From Acridotheres tristis (lineage: Eukaryota > Chordata > Aves > Passeriformes > Sturnidae), in contig CM072892.1 of NCBI GenBank assembly GCA_037013685.1, positions 806,001-870,000 of the forward strand: 64,000 nt of DNA, in the 5' to 3' direction. Under the pieces are notes generated by a model, which did no database searches, was not told where the DNA came from, and saw only the letters and a program-made list of their open reading frames with translations. The translations under genes and the position numbers were made by a program. Shown piece by piece: positions 12,345-23,764 of this stretch (position 1 is its first letter; each line of letters opens with the position of its first letter).

Positions 12345-12795
12345 GTGGGTTGTGTTGGAAGGCCCTCAAATCCCATCCAGTGCCATGGGATTTTAAGTTC
12401 CTTCCAACCCAAATCATTTTGGGAGGAAGCAGTTCATCTTCTCCATGAAGGAACATCCCAAACCGGCCTGAGCTCCAATAACCTGAATATTTTAAACCAA
12501 AATTTCTGCTTCCTACTGCATCCCCATCGGGGTGGGGTTTTTGTACCCTGCTGTCCACACAGGGTCCCCATCCCAGAATCCTCACCCCAGACTGGGTTGG
12601 GTTAAAAGAACCCTAAATCCCCCCCAGAGCCACCCCTGCCATGGCAGGGACACCTCCCACTGTCCCAATGTCCAACCTGGCCTTGGGCACTGCCAGGGAT
12701 CCAGGGGCAGCCACAGCAAATCTGGCAATTCCAGCCCAGACAGGAATTCCCAATTCCCAATATCCCATCCATCCCTGCCCTCTGGCACTGGAACC
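12345..12795 (-). repeat. Composite CR1-spacer-CR1 unit, inverted copy
   Basis: Read on the minus strand this is a CR1 3' end (12790-12600), a spacer of about 200 bases, then a second CR1 tail in the opposite orientation (12425-12345). The spacer matches, inverted, the segment at 14440-14640. Shared spacer words include AGAAGCAGAAATTTTGGTTT in one copy and close variants in the other. The pair therefore forms a 2.4-kb inverted repeat. Confidence 0.7.
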
Positions 12796-12904
12796 ATTCC
12801 CTGTGTCCTGGCCCTCACTGGTTTCTTGTTCCAGCTCTGACTGGTTGTTCCAGTAAGGGAAGGAGAAAGAGATAAAGAAAAGCAGGGAGAGTTCTATCCA
12901 TGGA

Positions 12905-13040
12905 ATCACAAAATCATGGAATGGTTGGAAGGGACCTCAAATCCCCCCCAGATCCATGGCAGGGACACCTCCCACTGTCCCAGGCTGCTCCAAGCCCATC
13001 CAGGCTGGCTCTGCTGACCCTGGGCTGCACTTGGAGCACG
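12905..13040 (-). repeat. CR1 LINE 3' end fragment
   Basis: In reverse it starts from a CCATGATTTTGTGATTCC tail and continues through the GGGACCTCAAATCCCCCCC and GGGACACCTCCCACTGTCCC blocks. Confidence 0.65.
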
Positions 13041-13384
13041 GGATCCTTCCAGGAGGAGTTTAGGGCCACCAGAGGTTGCTGCAATCCCAGACTGGATCCT
13101 GTTGGATCTCCCAAAGCCAAGCTGGGGCTTTGTGCTGGGTTCCAGGAGCTCTGCCCCAGCTGAGGGGGGAAGCAGCACCAGGATTTATTCAGATGCTTGC
13201 AAACAAATCTTCATTAATTGCTGAAACTTGCACATGGAAAATCCTGTTCTGTCAAGTGCTGGGTGCTGCTTAATGAAGAGAAATGAGGCAGAGGCCCAGG
13301 CAGAGCTGGGGCTGAGGGATTTCCTTCCCTGGGCACTCATTCCCTCCTCCCACCTCACTGCTCAGCCTCTGCAGACTCCTGCAA

Positions 13385-13640
13385 GCCGTGGTGTCATGGA
13401 ATCCTGGAATATCCTGAGCTGGGACCCCCAGGGATCATCCCAGCCCCTGTCCCTGCCCAGACCCCCCAACAATCCCACCCTGGCATCCCTGGTGTCCAAA
13501 CTCTCCTGGAGCTCTGGAATTCCCTGGGGAGCCTGGGCAGTGCCAGCACCCTCTGGGGGAGGGAAGAACCTTTCCCAAAATCCAGCCTGACCCCCCTGGC
13601 CCAGCTCCAGCCCTTCCCTGGGTGATGATTACCTTTCCTA
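13385..13640 (-). repeat. CR1 LINE 3' end, third subfamily
   Basis: The copy shares GGAATATCCTGAGCTGG, CCAAACTCTCCTGGAGCTC and GGAAGAACCTTTCCCAAAAT with those at 34840-35110 (same strand) and 52155-52385 (opposite strand). Confidence 0.75.
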
Positions 13641-13799
13641 ATTAAAATCCTCCCAGAGCTCTGTCCAAAGCTGCTCCAGGTGATGCCCACCAGCCCCAGG
13701 AGCTTTCTGCTGCTCCCATAAATCCACGGCTGCGTCTGCCCTGGGCAGTTTGGAGCCCTGGCTGAGCTCCTGAGGACATGGAAACCACAAGTTCGCAGC

Positions 13800-14035
13800 C
13801 AGCTTAGCATCCATCATCCAGAATAAAGGAAAAAATCACGGCATTATCTTTGCCTCATTTTCAATGCAGTCGACAAGAGCGATTTCACTGCTCCAGGCCA
13901 AGCAAACTACACACGACACAGGATTGCAGATAAAATATTGAGCTGCATTCAAAATTCACTTTCAATTTTAATGCATTTGAGCTTGAGCTGGCAATTCATG
14001 GGGAAAGAAATAATAGAGCTGAGCACCACGGTTGG
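13800..14035. other. Candidate conserved non-coding element
   Basis: A repeat-free AT-rich island contains CAATTTTAATGCATTTGAGC, ATTATCTTTGCC and GATAAAATATTGAG, and sits between two CR1 copies. No reading frame is plausible. The motif content resembles a developmental enhancer. Confidence 0.3.
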
Positions 14036-14067
14036 ATGTGCTCAGTGCAGAGCCTGAAGGGCAAAGG

Positions 14068-14430
14068 AGCTGCTGCTGCTCCCCATGGAGAGATCCCAGG
14101 GCTGGAGCCAGGCTGGGAGAGCTGGGAATGCTCCCCTGGAGAGGAGAAGGATCCAGGGAGAGCTGAGGGCACCTAAAGGGGCTCCAGGAGAGCTGGAGAG
14201 GGACTGGGGACAAGGGATGGAGGGACAGGACACAGGGAATGGCTCCCAGTGCCAGAGGGCAGGGATGGATGGGATGTTGGGAATTGGGAATTCCTGGCTG
14301 GGCTGGAATTGCCAGATTTGCTGTGGCTGCCCCTGGATCCCTGGCAGTGCCCAAGGCCAGGTTGGACATTGGGACAGTGGGAGGTGTCCCTGCCATGGCA
14401 GGGCTGGCTCTGGGGGGGATTTAGGGTCCC
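14068..14430 (+). repeat. CR1 LINE 3' end, longer copy
   Basis: One of the longer copies. It extends back through GGGAGAGCTGGGAATGCTCC, GGATCCAGGGAGAGCTGAGG and GGGACTGGGGACAAGGGATG before the standard tail. It is nearly identical to 16115-16550 over most of its length, suggesting recent activity of this subfamily. Confidence 0.8.
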
Positions 14431-14735
14431 TTCCATCCCAAACCATCCTGGGATGAGGATTCTGGGATGGGGACCCTGTATGGACAGTGGGGTATAAGAA
14501 CCCCACCCTGATGGGGATGCAGTAAGAAGCAGAAATTTTGGTTTAAAATATTCAGGTAATTGGAGCCAGACCAGTTTGGGATGTTCCTTCATGGAGACGA
14601 TGAGCTGGTTCCTCCCAAAATGATTTAGGGTTGGAAGGAACTTTAAATCCCATCTAACTCCACCCCTGCCATGGCAGGGACACCTCCCCCTGTCCCAATG
14701 TCCAACCTGGCCTCGGGCACTGCCAGGGCTGGAAT
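14430..14735 (+). repeat. Composite unit: spacer plus inverted CR1
   Basis: It follows the CR1 tail directly. The spacer (about 14440-14620) then runs into a CR1 3' end in reverse orientation (14625-14735). The same arrangement occurs inverted at 12345-12795. Confidence 0.65.
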
Positions 14736-15004
14736 AACGCTGGAATGATGGAACATCAGCACAACTGGGGGGATTCCAGGCTGTCCCCAGCAGCTCTGAG
14801 CTGGGATCTGAGCATCCTCCCCTCCCTGCACACAGCCAGCCCCTGGCAGCCCTTCGATGGAGTTTTCCCTTTTTTTAAAATTGAAGTATTTCTCATGCCT
14901 GCTCACACACCTCTTCCAGAGCCCTGATATTTATCTAACATATTGAAAAATTATTTTAATTTTCAGGATTTTTTTCCCCCCCCCCTCCCTCCCTCCCTGG
15001 CAAC

Positions 15005-15140
15005 CTGGCAGAGATAACAAAGCCATGAACAAGCCTCATTCATTTCATGCATTTCTGAACATCATGGCAACCACTGTCAGAAAATTTAATCATGTTGCTT
15101 TCATAACATTTATTTTGCATATTTCCGCCGTCGCTCCGTG
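15005..15140. other. Candidate conserved non-coding element
   Basis: A repeat-free segment holds AGATAACAAAGCCATGAAC, CATTTCATGCATTTCTG and CATTTATTTTGCATATTTCC. It directly follows a C-rich microsatellite near 14975. Confidence 0.25.
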
Positions 15141-15359
15141 GAGCGTGGCCGTGCCAAACACGACTTGCCTGAAGTGAAATGCAGGATTTCATCCCAGTTT
15201 GGGACTGGGAGGACCTACAGGAATAAAAACTGGGAGGGGAATGGGAAATATTCGTTGCACCCTCCTCGTGCTCTGTCCTGCACTTTGTTTAAAAATTCCT
15301 GGTGGTTACGGGATCTGCTTTTCCTGCTGGTGTGGGGACAAGGGGAGGGAATCTGCAAA

Positions 15360-15570
15360 GTATCATGGAATTATGGAATGGTTTGGGTTAAAGGGACCAA
15401 AAATCCAACACCTGCCACTGTCCCAATGTCCAGCCTGGCCTCGGGCACTGCCAGGGATCCAGGGGCAGCCACAGCTGCTCTGGGAATTCCAGCCCAGCCA
15501 GCAATTCCCAATTCCCAACATCCCACCCATCCCTGCCGTTCCCTGTGTCCTGGCCCTCTCCTCCTGGGCA
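15360..15570 (-). repeat. CR1 LINE 3' end
   Basis: A reverse-orientation copy with GGTTTGGGTTAAAGGGACC and the CACTGTCCCAATGTCCAGCC block, ending near a CTGTCC-rich stretch. Confidence 0.75.
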
Positions 15571-15809
15571 GTGTCTCCCTGCTCCTCTGGGATAAATTCC
15601 CCCTGCAGCTGCTGGCTCTGGTCTCACATGTGGAGCTGCCCAGGGTTCACCATCAGCTTCGCTTCCTGCAGTGAGCAGATGACAATAAAGGAAATATTCT
15701 GTGCCTGCAGCACCATCTGTGCACTCTCGCTGCTCAGCACCACTAATTAATTCCATCCTGAAGAGTTTTCTGCACTTTCTGAGGACGGGCAGGTACCAGT
15801 CCTCACTCC

Positions 15810-16018
15810 CTGCCCACTTTCCCTTCGGGGCAATTCATTTGCGTTTGACATTTCCGAGTTCTCCAGCTCCATAAAATTTATTTCTGACTGGTTTCATGTA
15901 AATCAAATTGCTTGAGATTTCTGCCTTCACATCCTAAGTGATCACATTAAACCACACCGCTCTTGGCCACAGAGAGACTAAAAATGAGATTTTGTACAGT
16001 TGTTCTTTTTGGTTAAAA
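15810..16018. other. Candidate conserved non-coding element
   Basis: A repeat-free AT-rich island includes CATTTGCGTTTGACATTTCC, CATGTAAATCAAATTGC and GTGATCACATTAAACC. It is cut off by a 21-base poly-T run at 16019-16039. Confidence 0.25.
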
Positions 16019-16114
16019 TTTTTTTTTTTTTTTTTTTTTGTGAACACACAACTTTGTCGCTCCCAAATCATTTCTCCACACGGTGTTTTGGTGAGATCCA
16101 GCTTGGAATCTGGC

Positions 16115-16550
16115 ATCCAGCCCTGGAGAAACCAACATCAAAAGGATGTGGAGCTGCTGGAGAGAGTCCAGAGGAATCCACGGAGCTGCTGCAGGGCTGG
16201 ATCCAGGCTGGGAGAGCTGGGAATGTTCCCCTGGAGAGGAGAAGGATCCAGGGAGAGCTGAGGGCACCTAAAGGGGCTCCAGGAGAGCTGGAGAGGGACT
16301 GGGGACAAGGGATGGAGGGACAGGACACAGGGAATGGCTCCCAGTGCCAGAGGGCAGGGATGGATGGGATGGTGGGAATTGGGAATTGCTGGCTGGGCTG
16401 GAATTGCCAGATTTGCTGTGGCTGCCCCTGGATCCCTGGCAGTGCCCAAGGCCAGGTTGGACATTGGGACAGTGGGAGGTGTCCCTGCCATGGCAGGGCT
16501 GGGAATGGGGGGGATTTTTGGTCCCTTTAACCCAAACCATTCCAGGATTT
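16115..16550 (+). repeat. CR1 LINE 3' end, longest copy
   Basis: The copy begins at GGAGCTGCTGGAGAGAGTCC, a typical CR1 region just 3' of the ORF2 end, and continues to a CCATTCCAGGATTTTC tail. It retains no intact reverse transcriptase sequence. Confidence 0.85.
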
Positions 16551-17279
16551 TCTCCTGGTGCTGGCTCAGGACTCCCTCCCCTCCCCCTGCCCAGGGCTGG
16601 GGCTGCTGCACCTCCAGGGATGTTCCCAGTACCTGGAAAGGTTTTTTGGGAGCTGGAGCCGAGGGGACAAGGCAGCCCTGGGGTCACTCCTTTGATCCAG
16701 GAACACCTGGATCCTTTCCTGTGATCCAGGTGGGGTCACCCAGTGCCTGCACCTGGACAGGGTCCCCATGCCCAGTGACACCAGTCCAGCCCCTGGATGT
16801 CCCAGTTCCCCTCAGCTGCTCCAGTCCAGCCTGCCTGGGGCTGCTTGGTCGTTGCTGCTTCCTTTAATTATGCAGGAAAATTCTCCTTGAGCTGCAGGTA
16901 ATTGCAGGAGCAGCCTGGGCACTCGGGAGCTGGGGGGAAATAAATGCAGGAGGCTAAATTAGCTCCAGCATTTTAAAGTTGCAGAAGTGCAAAGGCAAAA
17001 AAAAAAAAAAAAAAAAAAAACCAAACCGACAGCAGCAACAAATATTCCCAGAGAGCCCTGGAGGCAGGGAGGGAGGAGAGGAGCTGGAGGAGGACCAGAG
17101 CCCAAAATCCAGGCTCTGCAGTGCCTGTGGACAGCTCCAGGCACAGCTCCAGGCCCTCCTGCCCCTGCACCCATCCCGGGCTGCCCGAGCCACGGCTGGG
17201 AACCAAAGCCGAGCTTTGGATGGGTTTGGGTCCAAGGAATGCCTGGGACAAGGTGGGCACAGCTGGGACTCGGTGACCC

Positions 17280-17800
17280 CAGAGGGCTTTTCCAGGCTCA
17301 GGAATCCCGGGATTCTGTGATTGACCCTTGGGCAGGGGGCTCCAGGGGACTCAGGGCAGCCAGAAGGTTCTGGAAGGGTTTTCCAGGCTCAGGAATCCCA
17401 GGATTCTGTGATTGACCCTTGGCCAGGGGGCTCAGAGGGGTTCAGGGGATTCAGGGCAGCCAGAGGGTTCTGGAAGGGTTTTCCAGGCTCAGGAATCCCG
17501 GGATTCTGTGATTGACCCTTGGGCAGGGGGCTCAGGGGGGGGTCAGGGCAGCCAGAGGGTTCTGGAAGGGTTTTCCAGGCTCAAGAATCCCGGGATTCTG
17601 TGATTGACCCTTGGGCAGGGGGCTCAGAGGGGTTCAGGGGATTCAGGGCAGCCAGAAGGTTCTGGAAGGGTTTTCCAGGCTCAGGAATCCCGGGATTCTG
17701 TGATTGAGCCTTGGGCAGGGGGCTCAGAGGGGCTCAGGGGGGGTCAGGGCAGCCAGAGGGTTCTGGAAGGGTTTTCCAGGCTCAGGGATCCCGGGATTCT
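17280..17800. repeat. 90-101-bp tandem array, six copies
   Basis: TTTTCCAGGCTCAGGAATCC recurs at about 17288, 17379, 17480, 17570, 17671 and 17772. Each unit includes GGGATTCTGTGATTGACCC, which resembles a CR1 terminus, followed by GGCAGCCAGAGGGTTCTGG. Unit length varies between about 90 and 101 because a GGTTCAGGGGATTCAG insert is present in only some units. Confidence 0.9.
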
Positions 17801-18539
17801 GCCTCAGTCCCTCCTCCCCAAGAGCTCCTGGGGAGGATTCCCAGCAGATGCTGCTGCCGTGGGTTTGCCCTGGAGCACTGGGGTGTCCAGGGGGATGTTG
17901 GGGCTTCTCCCCCGGGGCAGAGGATCCATCCCTGGATCCATCCAGCCTCTGCTCAGCCCCTGGCAAAGCCCTGGGCCAGACCAGGGTGAGATTGCAGCAG
18001 CCCTGCCCTTCCAGGGCCACTGCAGGCAGGAGAATGGGAATTCCCAGGGCAGGGGAGCAGGCTCCAGCTGGAGCTTTGTGCAAAGGAGCAGCAGAGCTGT
18101 GCAGCCAGGGCTGGGCCAACGTGATGTGGGGATTATATAACACTATAATCACACACCAAGCACGTTTCTGCTGTCTCTCAGTAATGTTCTGGGGGGAAAA
18201 CCCACTGAAGAGGGATTCTGCCTATGGAATCTGAGTCCTGGAGGGCTGAGACCCCCCTGGGGCACAGCATCCCCTCAGGGCTGGGGGCTCAGGGGGCAGA
18301 GACCCCACCCTGACCCACAGGGACACCCCAAACCTTGTGGGTCAGGCAGGGAGCAGCTGCTGGGTTCCAGGGGAGCCATTTAATTGTGCTTTCAATGAGG
18401 CTGAACTAAAGGAGTCCAGGCTGAGTCCATTTGTCACTGATCACAACGGGGTTTTTTTCCCTTAATCAGGCTCCTGCAGCAGCACAGGTTATTAATTCCC
18501 ATGGCTGCTTTCCCCTGCAGGCAAAGAGAATCCCAGAAC

Positions 18540-18765
18540 CCCAGCCTGCTTTGGGTTCAAAAGGAGCAAAAATCCCCCCAGAGCCACCCCTGCCATGGCA
18601 GGGACACCTCCCACTGTCCCAATGTCCAACCTGGCCTTGGGCACTGCCAGGGATCCAGGGGCAGCCACAGCAAATCTGGCAATTCCAGCCCAGCCAGCAA
18701 TTCCCAATTCCCAAGATCAAATCTAAATCTCCCTTCTTTCAATTTAAACCCATTCCCCCTGTCCT
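18540..18765 (-). repeat. CR1 LINE 3' end
   Basis: A reverse copy with the standard CAGGGACACCTCCCACTGTCC and CAGCCACAGCAAATCTGGC blocks. Confidence 0.75.
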
Positions 18766-18924
18766 GTCACTGCTTTCCCTCACAGAAATTCCCTCTCCAG
18801 CCATGGCAAGATGCTTTTGTGACTTCCAAACCCACCAAGAACCATCAGGCCGAGCAGGCAGATTGCTTTTGTTCTCCTTTCCTGCAGATTCGCCCCAGAA
18901 CAGACAGAAGCAGTGACACTGATT

Positions 18925-19115
18925 ACTTGTTACATCATTAATATTTAACAGCTTGCCATTATAAAATATTTAAACTCAAATATATTGATTTTTAGCACGT
19001 TAATACAGTTGCAGCACAAACAGGATTAGCAAGGTCTCATATGCAGAACTTTAATTAAATCCATAAACCACACTTTTTTTAATAAGCTCTCACACAAAAC
19101 TTAACTTCAAATAAA
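18925..19115. other. Candidate conserved non-coding element
   Basis: A repeat-free AT-rich island contains TTGTTACATCATTAATATT, AGCACGTTAATACAGTTGC and CTTTAATTAAATCC, with several homeodomain-type TAAT cores. No open frame. Confidence 0.3.
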
Positions 19116-20096
19116 TGCTTTAAAATGGGCACGGGGTTCTGCAGGACCTGGAGAGGATTTCCTGGACCTGAGTGTGTCCCACACTTCCTGATGGGAATTC
19201 CTGCCTTCCTGGAAACCTCAGCTGACATTTTAACCTGCTCCAAGCCACCTCAGTGTTGTCTTCAAGAAAGAAATAAGAGTTTTATTGATTAATGATAACG
19301 GTGTGGCAGGGCCTGGAAGGAGATGGGATTTAAGGTGCTTCCAGCCCAACCCAATCTGGGATTTTGTGGTTCCCCAGCACAAGGAATGGGGCTGGAGAGT
19401 TGGGAACACGTTCAGAGATCACCTTCCATGGGGGATTTATCCTCCACCCCAGCTCCCACCCCACCATGGCTCTGGCAGTGAAAATATCCATTTTCTGCCT
19501 TTCTTGGATTTTTTTTTTCTGTGCCTCTCCATCAGTGAACACTCAGCTACAAAAGCAGCAGCAGGTGGTGGCTGCAGCCACACTCAGATTAAATCATGAA
19601 GTTTTTGGGAGGCAAAAAGACGATTTTAGTATCCCCCATTTCCCTGTGGCAGCACCTGGGGGGTGATGGGCACACAGAGGTCACAGAAAAAGTCCAGGAT
19701 CCTTTCCCTCGCTCCTGTTCCATCCACCCAAGCTGCTAAGAGACTTTCCCAAGAGGTTTTCCATCAAACCTCATCCCTGAAATCCTTGGCTCTCACCTGT
19801 GTAATGTCAAATTATCCTGCAGGAACGGAATCCCAGCCACGGGGCTGTGGTCAGGCAGGAGAGAGCTGAGTTTATTCCTCACCATCATCCTGGAGAGCCA
19901 GGAACGGCCAGGAAGGAGCCAGTTTGATATCAAATCCTGATTCCAGAGCCAGTTTGATATCAAATCCTGATTCCAGAGCCAGTCCTGGGAGAGGGGATCC
20001 CTGCCTGGGATGGGGGTGGTGCTGATTTCCCAGAGTTTTGGGAGGAGGAACAGCCCAGCCAGTCCCCACCACCCTTTGGAGCCCTTCCCACTGAGC

Positions 20097-20268
20097 AGTT
20101 ATCCCTGGTTTTAAAAAAATGCATCCTTTAAAAAGTTATCCTTGGTTTTAAAAAATGCATCCTTTAAAAAGTTATCCCTGGTTTTAAAAAATGCATCGTT
20201 TAAAAAGTTATCCCTGGTTTTAAAAAGTGCATCCTTTAAAATGTTATCCTTGGTTTTGAAAAGTGCAC
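20097..20268. repeat. 36-bp tandem array, about 4.5 copies
   Basis: Units read GTTATCCCTGGTTTTAAAAA then ATGCATCCTTTAAAAA. A separate exact 33-base duplication lies at about 19920-19985. Confidence 0.9.
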
Positions 20269-20269
20269 C

Positions 20270-20425
20270 CTGAGCATTGCCACGATTTATTTACAGCAGG
20301 GATCCAGGTGGGGGTCGGGCTCTGCTCCCGTGGAACAAGGGACAGGACAAGAGGGAAAAGCCTCGAGTTCCCCCCGGGGATGTTTAGATGGGAAAATTTC
20401 TTCATGGAAACCTTGCCCAGTCCTT
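20270..20425 (+). repeat. CR1 LINE fragment
   Basis: GGAACAAGGGACAGGACAAG and GATGTTTAGATGGGAAAATT correspond to the part of CR1 upstream of its tail, so the fragment lacks its 3' terminus. Confidence 0.6.
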
Positions 20426-21404
20426 GGGTGGGTGAGGGGAACACCACCCTCAAATCCCTGAATTCCTGCCTCACTTCTCACCAGCACTACACCAGAAATA
20501 TTATTTCTACATTTCAGTCTGCCTTTTCCAGGGTTGGTTTTTTGTTGGTTTTTTTTTTTTTTTTCCTAATAAAACAAAACAGTGGGGAGAAAATGACCTT
20601 TTTAGGTTTTAGATGATCTGGAAAGGAAAAAAAAACAACCCAACTAAGTGATTCTGCTTTAAAAGCCATTAAAATGTTCCAATGGAGGAAGCTCAGGGAT
20701 CCGTAATTATTACCAGTGGCAGGGGTTATTTTTCCTGCTCTTGTTAGAACCTTCTTCACAACCAACATCCTCCTTCCTGCCAAATGAGATCCTCTGCCTT
20801 CGCCTCCGGGCTGTGCTGCGAGGACAATCAAACCCTTGCAATTGAAGGGGAAAAGGAGACAACGCCCCAAATTCCTGCGGGGCACCCCCAGCCCTGGCTG
20901 CAGGCTGGGTGTTCCGGTGAGGGTGGAGCTGGTGGCACCCCAATCACCCAGCCCCACCCCGGCCGGGCATTTCAGTGGTTTTCCCGTATTTCTCATGGTT
21001 TTCCCAGAGTTTTCCTCCAGGATAACAGGAATACCCACCAGGTATTCCAGCAGCTCCACTGCGAGCATTGCCAGGAGAGCCCTGCCTGGCTGAGCCTGCT
21101 GGTGACCACTGCAAATCCTAAAAATTCCTGCAGCCAGCCCTGAGCAGCTCCCTGCCAGCCCTGGGATAGCAAATCCCAAATATTCCCCTGCCTAAAGCAG
21201 TTTAAATCACACAGGGACGGTCAGGTGCTGCTGAAAATGCAGCATCCATCTCCCAGCACGGTGGAAAACACTTCCCAGGGCTGGGCTGGGAAATTGTGAA
21301 TCTATTTGGGCTGGGCTTGAGGGGATCAGGATTGTCACTGAAAGCCCTGAGACCCCTCCAGGTAAATCCTGGCACCTCGTTAGCAGCCAGTGTCATCAGT
21401 GTGG

Positions 21405-21870
21405 GATCCCTGCCATGGATCTGCTCCATCAGTCCCTGATCCCTGCCATGGATCTGCCCCATCAGTCCCTGATCCCTGCCATGGATCTGCTCCATCAGTC
21501 CCTGATCCCTGCCATGGATCTGCTCCATCAATTTGGGATTCCTGCCTTGGATCTGCTCCATCAGTCCCTGATTCCTGCCTTGGATCTGCTCCATCAATCC
21601 AGGGTACAGGCCATGGATCTCCTCCCTTGGTTCTGCTCCATCCGAGTTCCGTGGACATTTTTTCCTCAGTCGTGCTCCACCAGTCCAGGACTCATGGTCA
21701 TGGAACTCCTTCCCTGGTCCCACTCCATCAATCCCAATTCCTCATTTCCCCAATCAATCCCAGGTCCATCCCATGGATCTCTTTCCTCATTTCCCCCAAT
21801 CAATCCCAGGTCCATCCCATGGATCTTTTTCCTCATTTTCCCCCCACCAGTCCCAGGTCCATGCTGGGAT
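21405..21870. repeat. 33-bp and 45-bp tandem arrays
   Basis: Seven units of 33 bases (CATGGATCTGCTCCATCAG plus TCCCTGATCCCTGC) run to about 21625. A second array, TTCCTCATTTCCCCCAATC plus CCAGGTCCATCCCATGGATC, follows at about 21740-21870. Because 33 is a multiple of three, all frames stay open, giving misleading long open frames on both strands. Confidence 0.9.
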
Positions 21871-22364
21871 CTCACTCCCGGCCCCACCCGCAGGCGCAGC
21901 GTGGCTGAGCTCACGCTCCGCGAGCAAAAATCTCCTTTTTCCTTCTGGAAAGATGTGCGGGAAGCGCTTTTGGGATCCGGAATGGCAGCCCTGGCTGCAG
22001 TGGAGCTCTGCTACCACCTGCAGGGCTCCTGCCGGGCTGCTCCTCACCCCGGAGCTGGCACAGGCGGGCGCAGCTTCGCTGCTCCCCCGCTTTTATTCCC
22101 GAGGATTTTCCAGCCGCTGTCCCCCCAGAGGGTCACGCACAGCCCGGGCAGCCCCACATCCCTCTGGCCTGATTTGAACAGGACACCGGCCCCAGGAATC
22201 CCAGGAAACGCTTTATTGATACCTAAAAAAAAAAAAATCAAACCGGGATGCCGGCATGGAGTGGCATGGAATGGTGTGGAGGGAGCAGAAAACACAGAAG
22301 AAAGTTTCCCTGCATCCTCAGAACAAGCTCCTTGGAAAACCAGAGCTTAGAGATAAGAAATGGC

Positions 22365-22700
22365 TGTGAAATGACAAATACAAAAGGAATTTAGCTTCCC
22401 CCCCTTGGAAGACCCTCTTATCTATCTTCAATATTAGTGCTTCGTTTTCTTTTAGTATCCATAGGCCAGCTTTGAATGCAAAATCCCTCAGGGATTGGTT
22501 AGAATGTAGAATTCCCTTGGTAATTGGTGCAAATTATAAAACCCTCAAAAGATATAAAAACCCCTGTAAAACAATAGCCGTGGGTATATGCAGACAGGAT
22601 GCCTTCATAGAATAAACCATGGATTTGTGCCTCTCTGCATGTGCTGGTCTCTTTTCCCTGCTGCTCTGAGAGCTCCCCACGAGCCACAATTCCATCTGGG
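22365..22700 (+). mobile_element. Candidate solo LTR of an endogenous retrovirus
   Basis: The segment has promoter and polyadenylation signals in LTR order: TATAAAA at 22553-22559 and AATAAA at 22611-22616, followed by a T/C-rich U5-like stretch (GTGCTGGTCTCTTTTCCC). It differs in composition from its surroundings. No internal gag, pol or env frame is next to it, so it would be a solo LTR. Terminal repeats and target-site duplication were not resolved. Confidence 0.4.
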
Positions 22701-22982
22701 CAAGGCTGGGGAACGTGCTCTGTCACTGAGGGCTGCAGGAGCAGCCTCAGGGATCCCAAAGGGACCCCGAAACCCCAACCAGTGGCAGAACGGCATGGAA
22801 CGAACCCTTCCCTGGCAGGGGGCACCTGCCCCCTCCAGCCCTGCTGCATCCCCCAGCCCCGCACGGGGCCAGGGAGCAGCTCCAGGGAGATGGAGCCGTC
22901 ACGGCGGAGGTTCCACGTTTCCCAGGGAAAGCCAGGATTCCACTTTTCCCAGGGGAAGGACGGGAGGTGGCAGTGCCGCTGT

Positions 22983-23036
22983 CGGGGGTGCCCAGGTGTG
23001 CCCAGGTGTGCCCAGGTGTGCCCAGGTGTGCCCACC
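22983..23036. repeat. 10-bp tandem repeat
   Basis: About five copies of GTGCCCAGGT. A related GTGCCCCCC repeat occurs at about 23517-23540. Confidence 0.9.
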
Positions 23037-23764
23037 CGCACACCTTTGCAATGCCCGCAGTGCCCGCAGCCTCCTGAGCTGATTCCTGGGATTCCCTGAT
23101 TTCTCTTTTTCTCATTTCCTGGGAATCCCAGGGAATTCTCCGATTTCCTGGGAATCCCACATCCCACCTGCAGGCGTTTCCCTCCTGTCTCCGAGGGACT
23201 CACACCGACAGCACCGAGACCTGCCCTGCCCTGCCCTGCCCGGCCCTCCTGGGAGCCTCGCAGCCTTTCCCGAGACATTCCCTGCTGGAAATCAGCCCCT
23301 TCCTCCCCGCTGCTGCTCCTGGCTGAGGACAGACCTCGCCCTGCTCCCCCTGGAGCCTCCAGCCCCACGGGAGGGGTCGCACGGGCACTGCGCCGGCTCC
23401 AAGGGGAATTTGGGCTCCAAGGGGAATTTGGGCTCCAGGCTGGATGGAGAACATTTCTCACCGGGAGGTTTCCCTGGTGAGGGGCGGGAGCAGCTCCACG
23501 AGGCTCTGGAGTGTCCCCCGTGCCCCCCGTGCCCCCCGGCCCGTGCCCACCCTGCCCGCACGAGGCGGCTCCCCATGGCACGAACTGGGATAAACTGGAA
23601 TGGGAATGGCTGAAAGCGAAGGCAGGGCCGACACCGGAGCTCCTGTGCGTTGTCCCGGGAACCGGAGAGGGAACGGAGAGGGAAGGGGAGGAACAAAACG
23701 AGAGCAACTGCGGAACGGGACTGGCCTGGGGCTGGACTGGGAATCACCGCTCCGTGTGCCCGCT

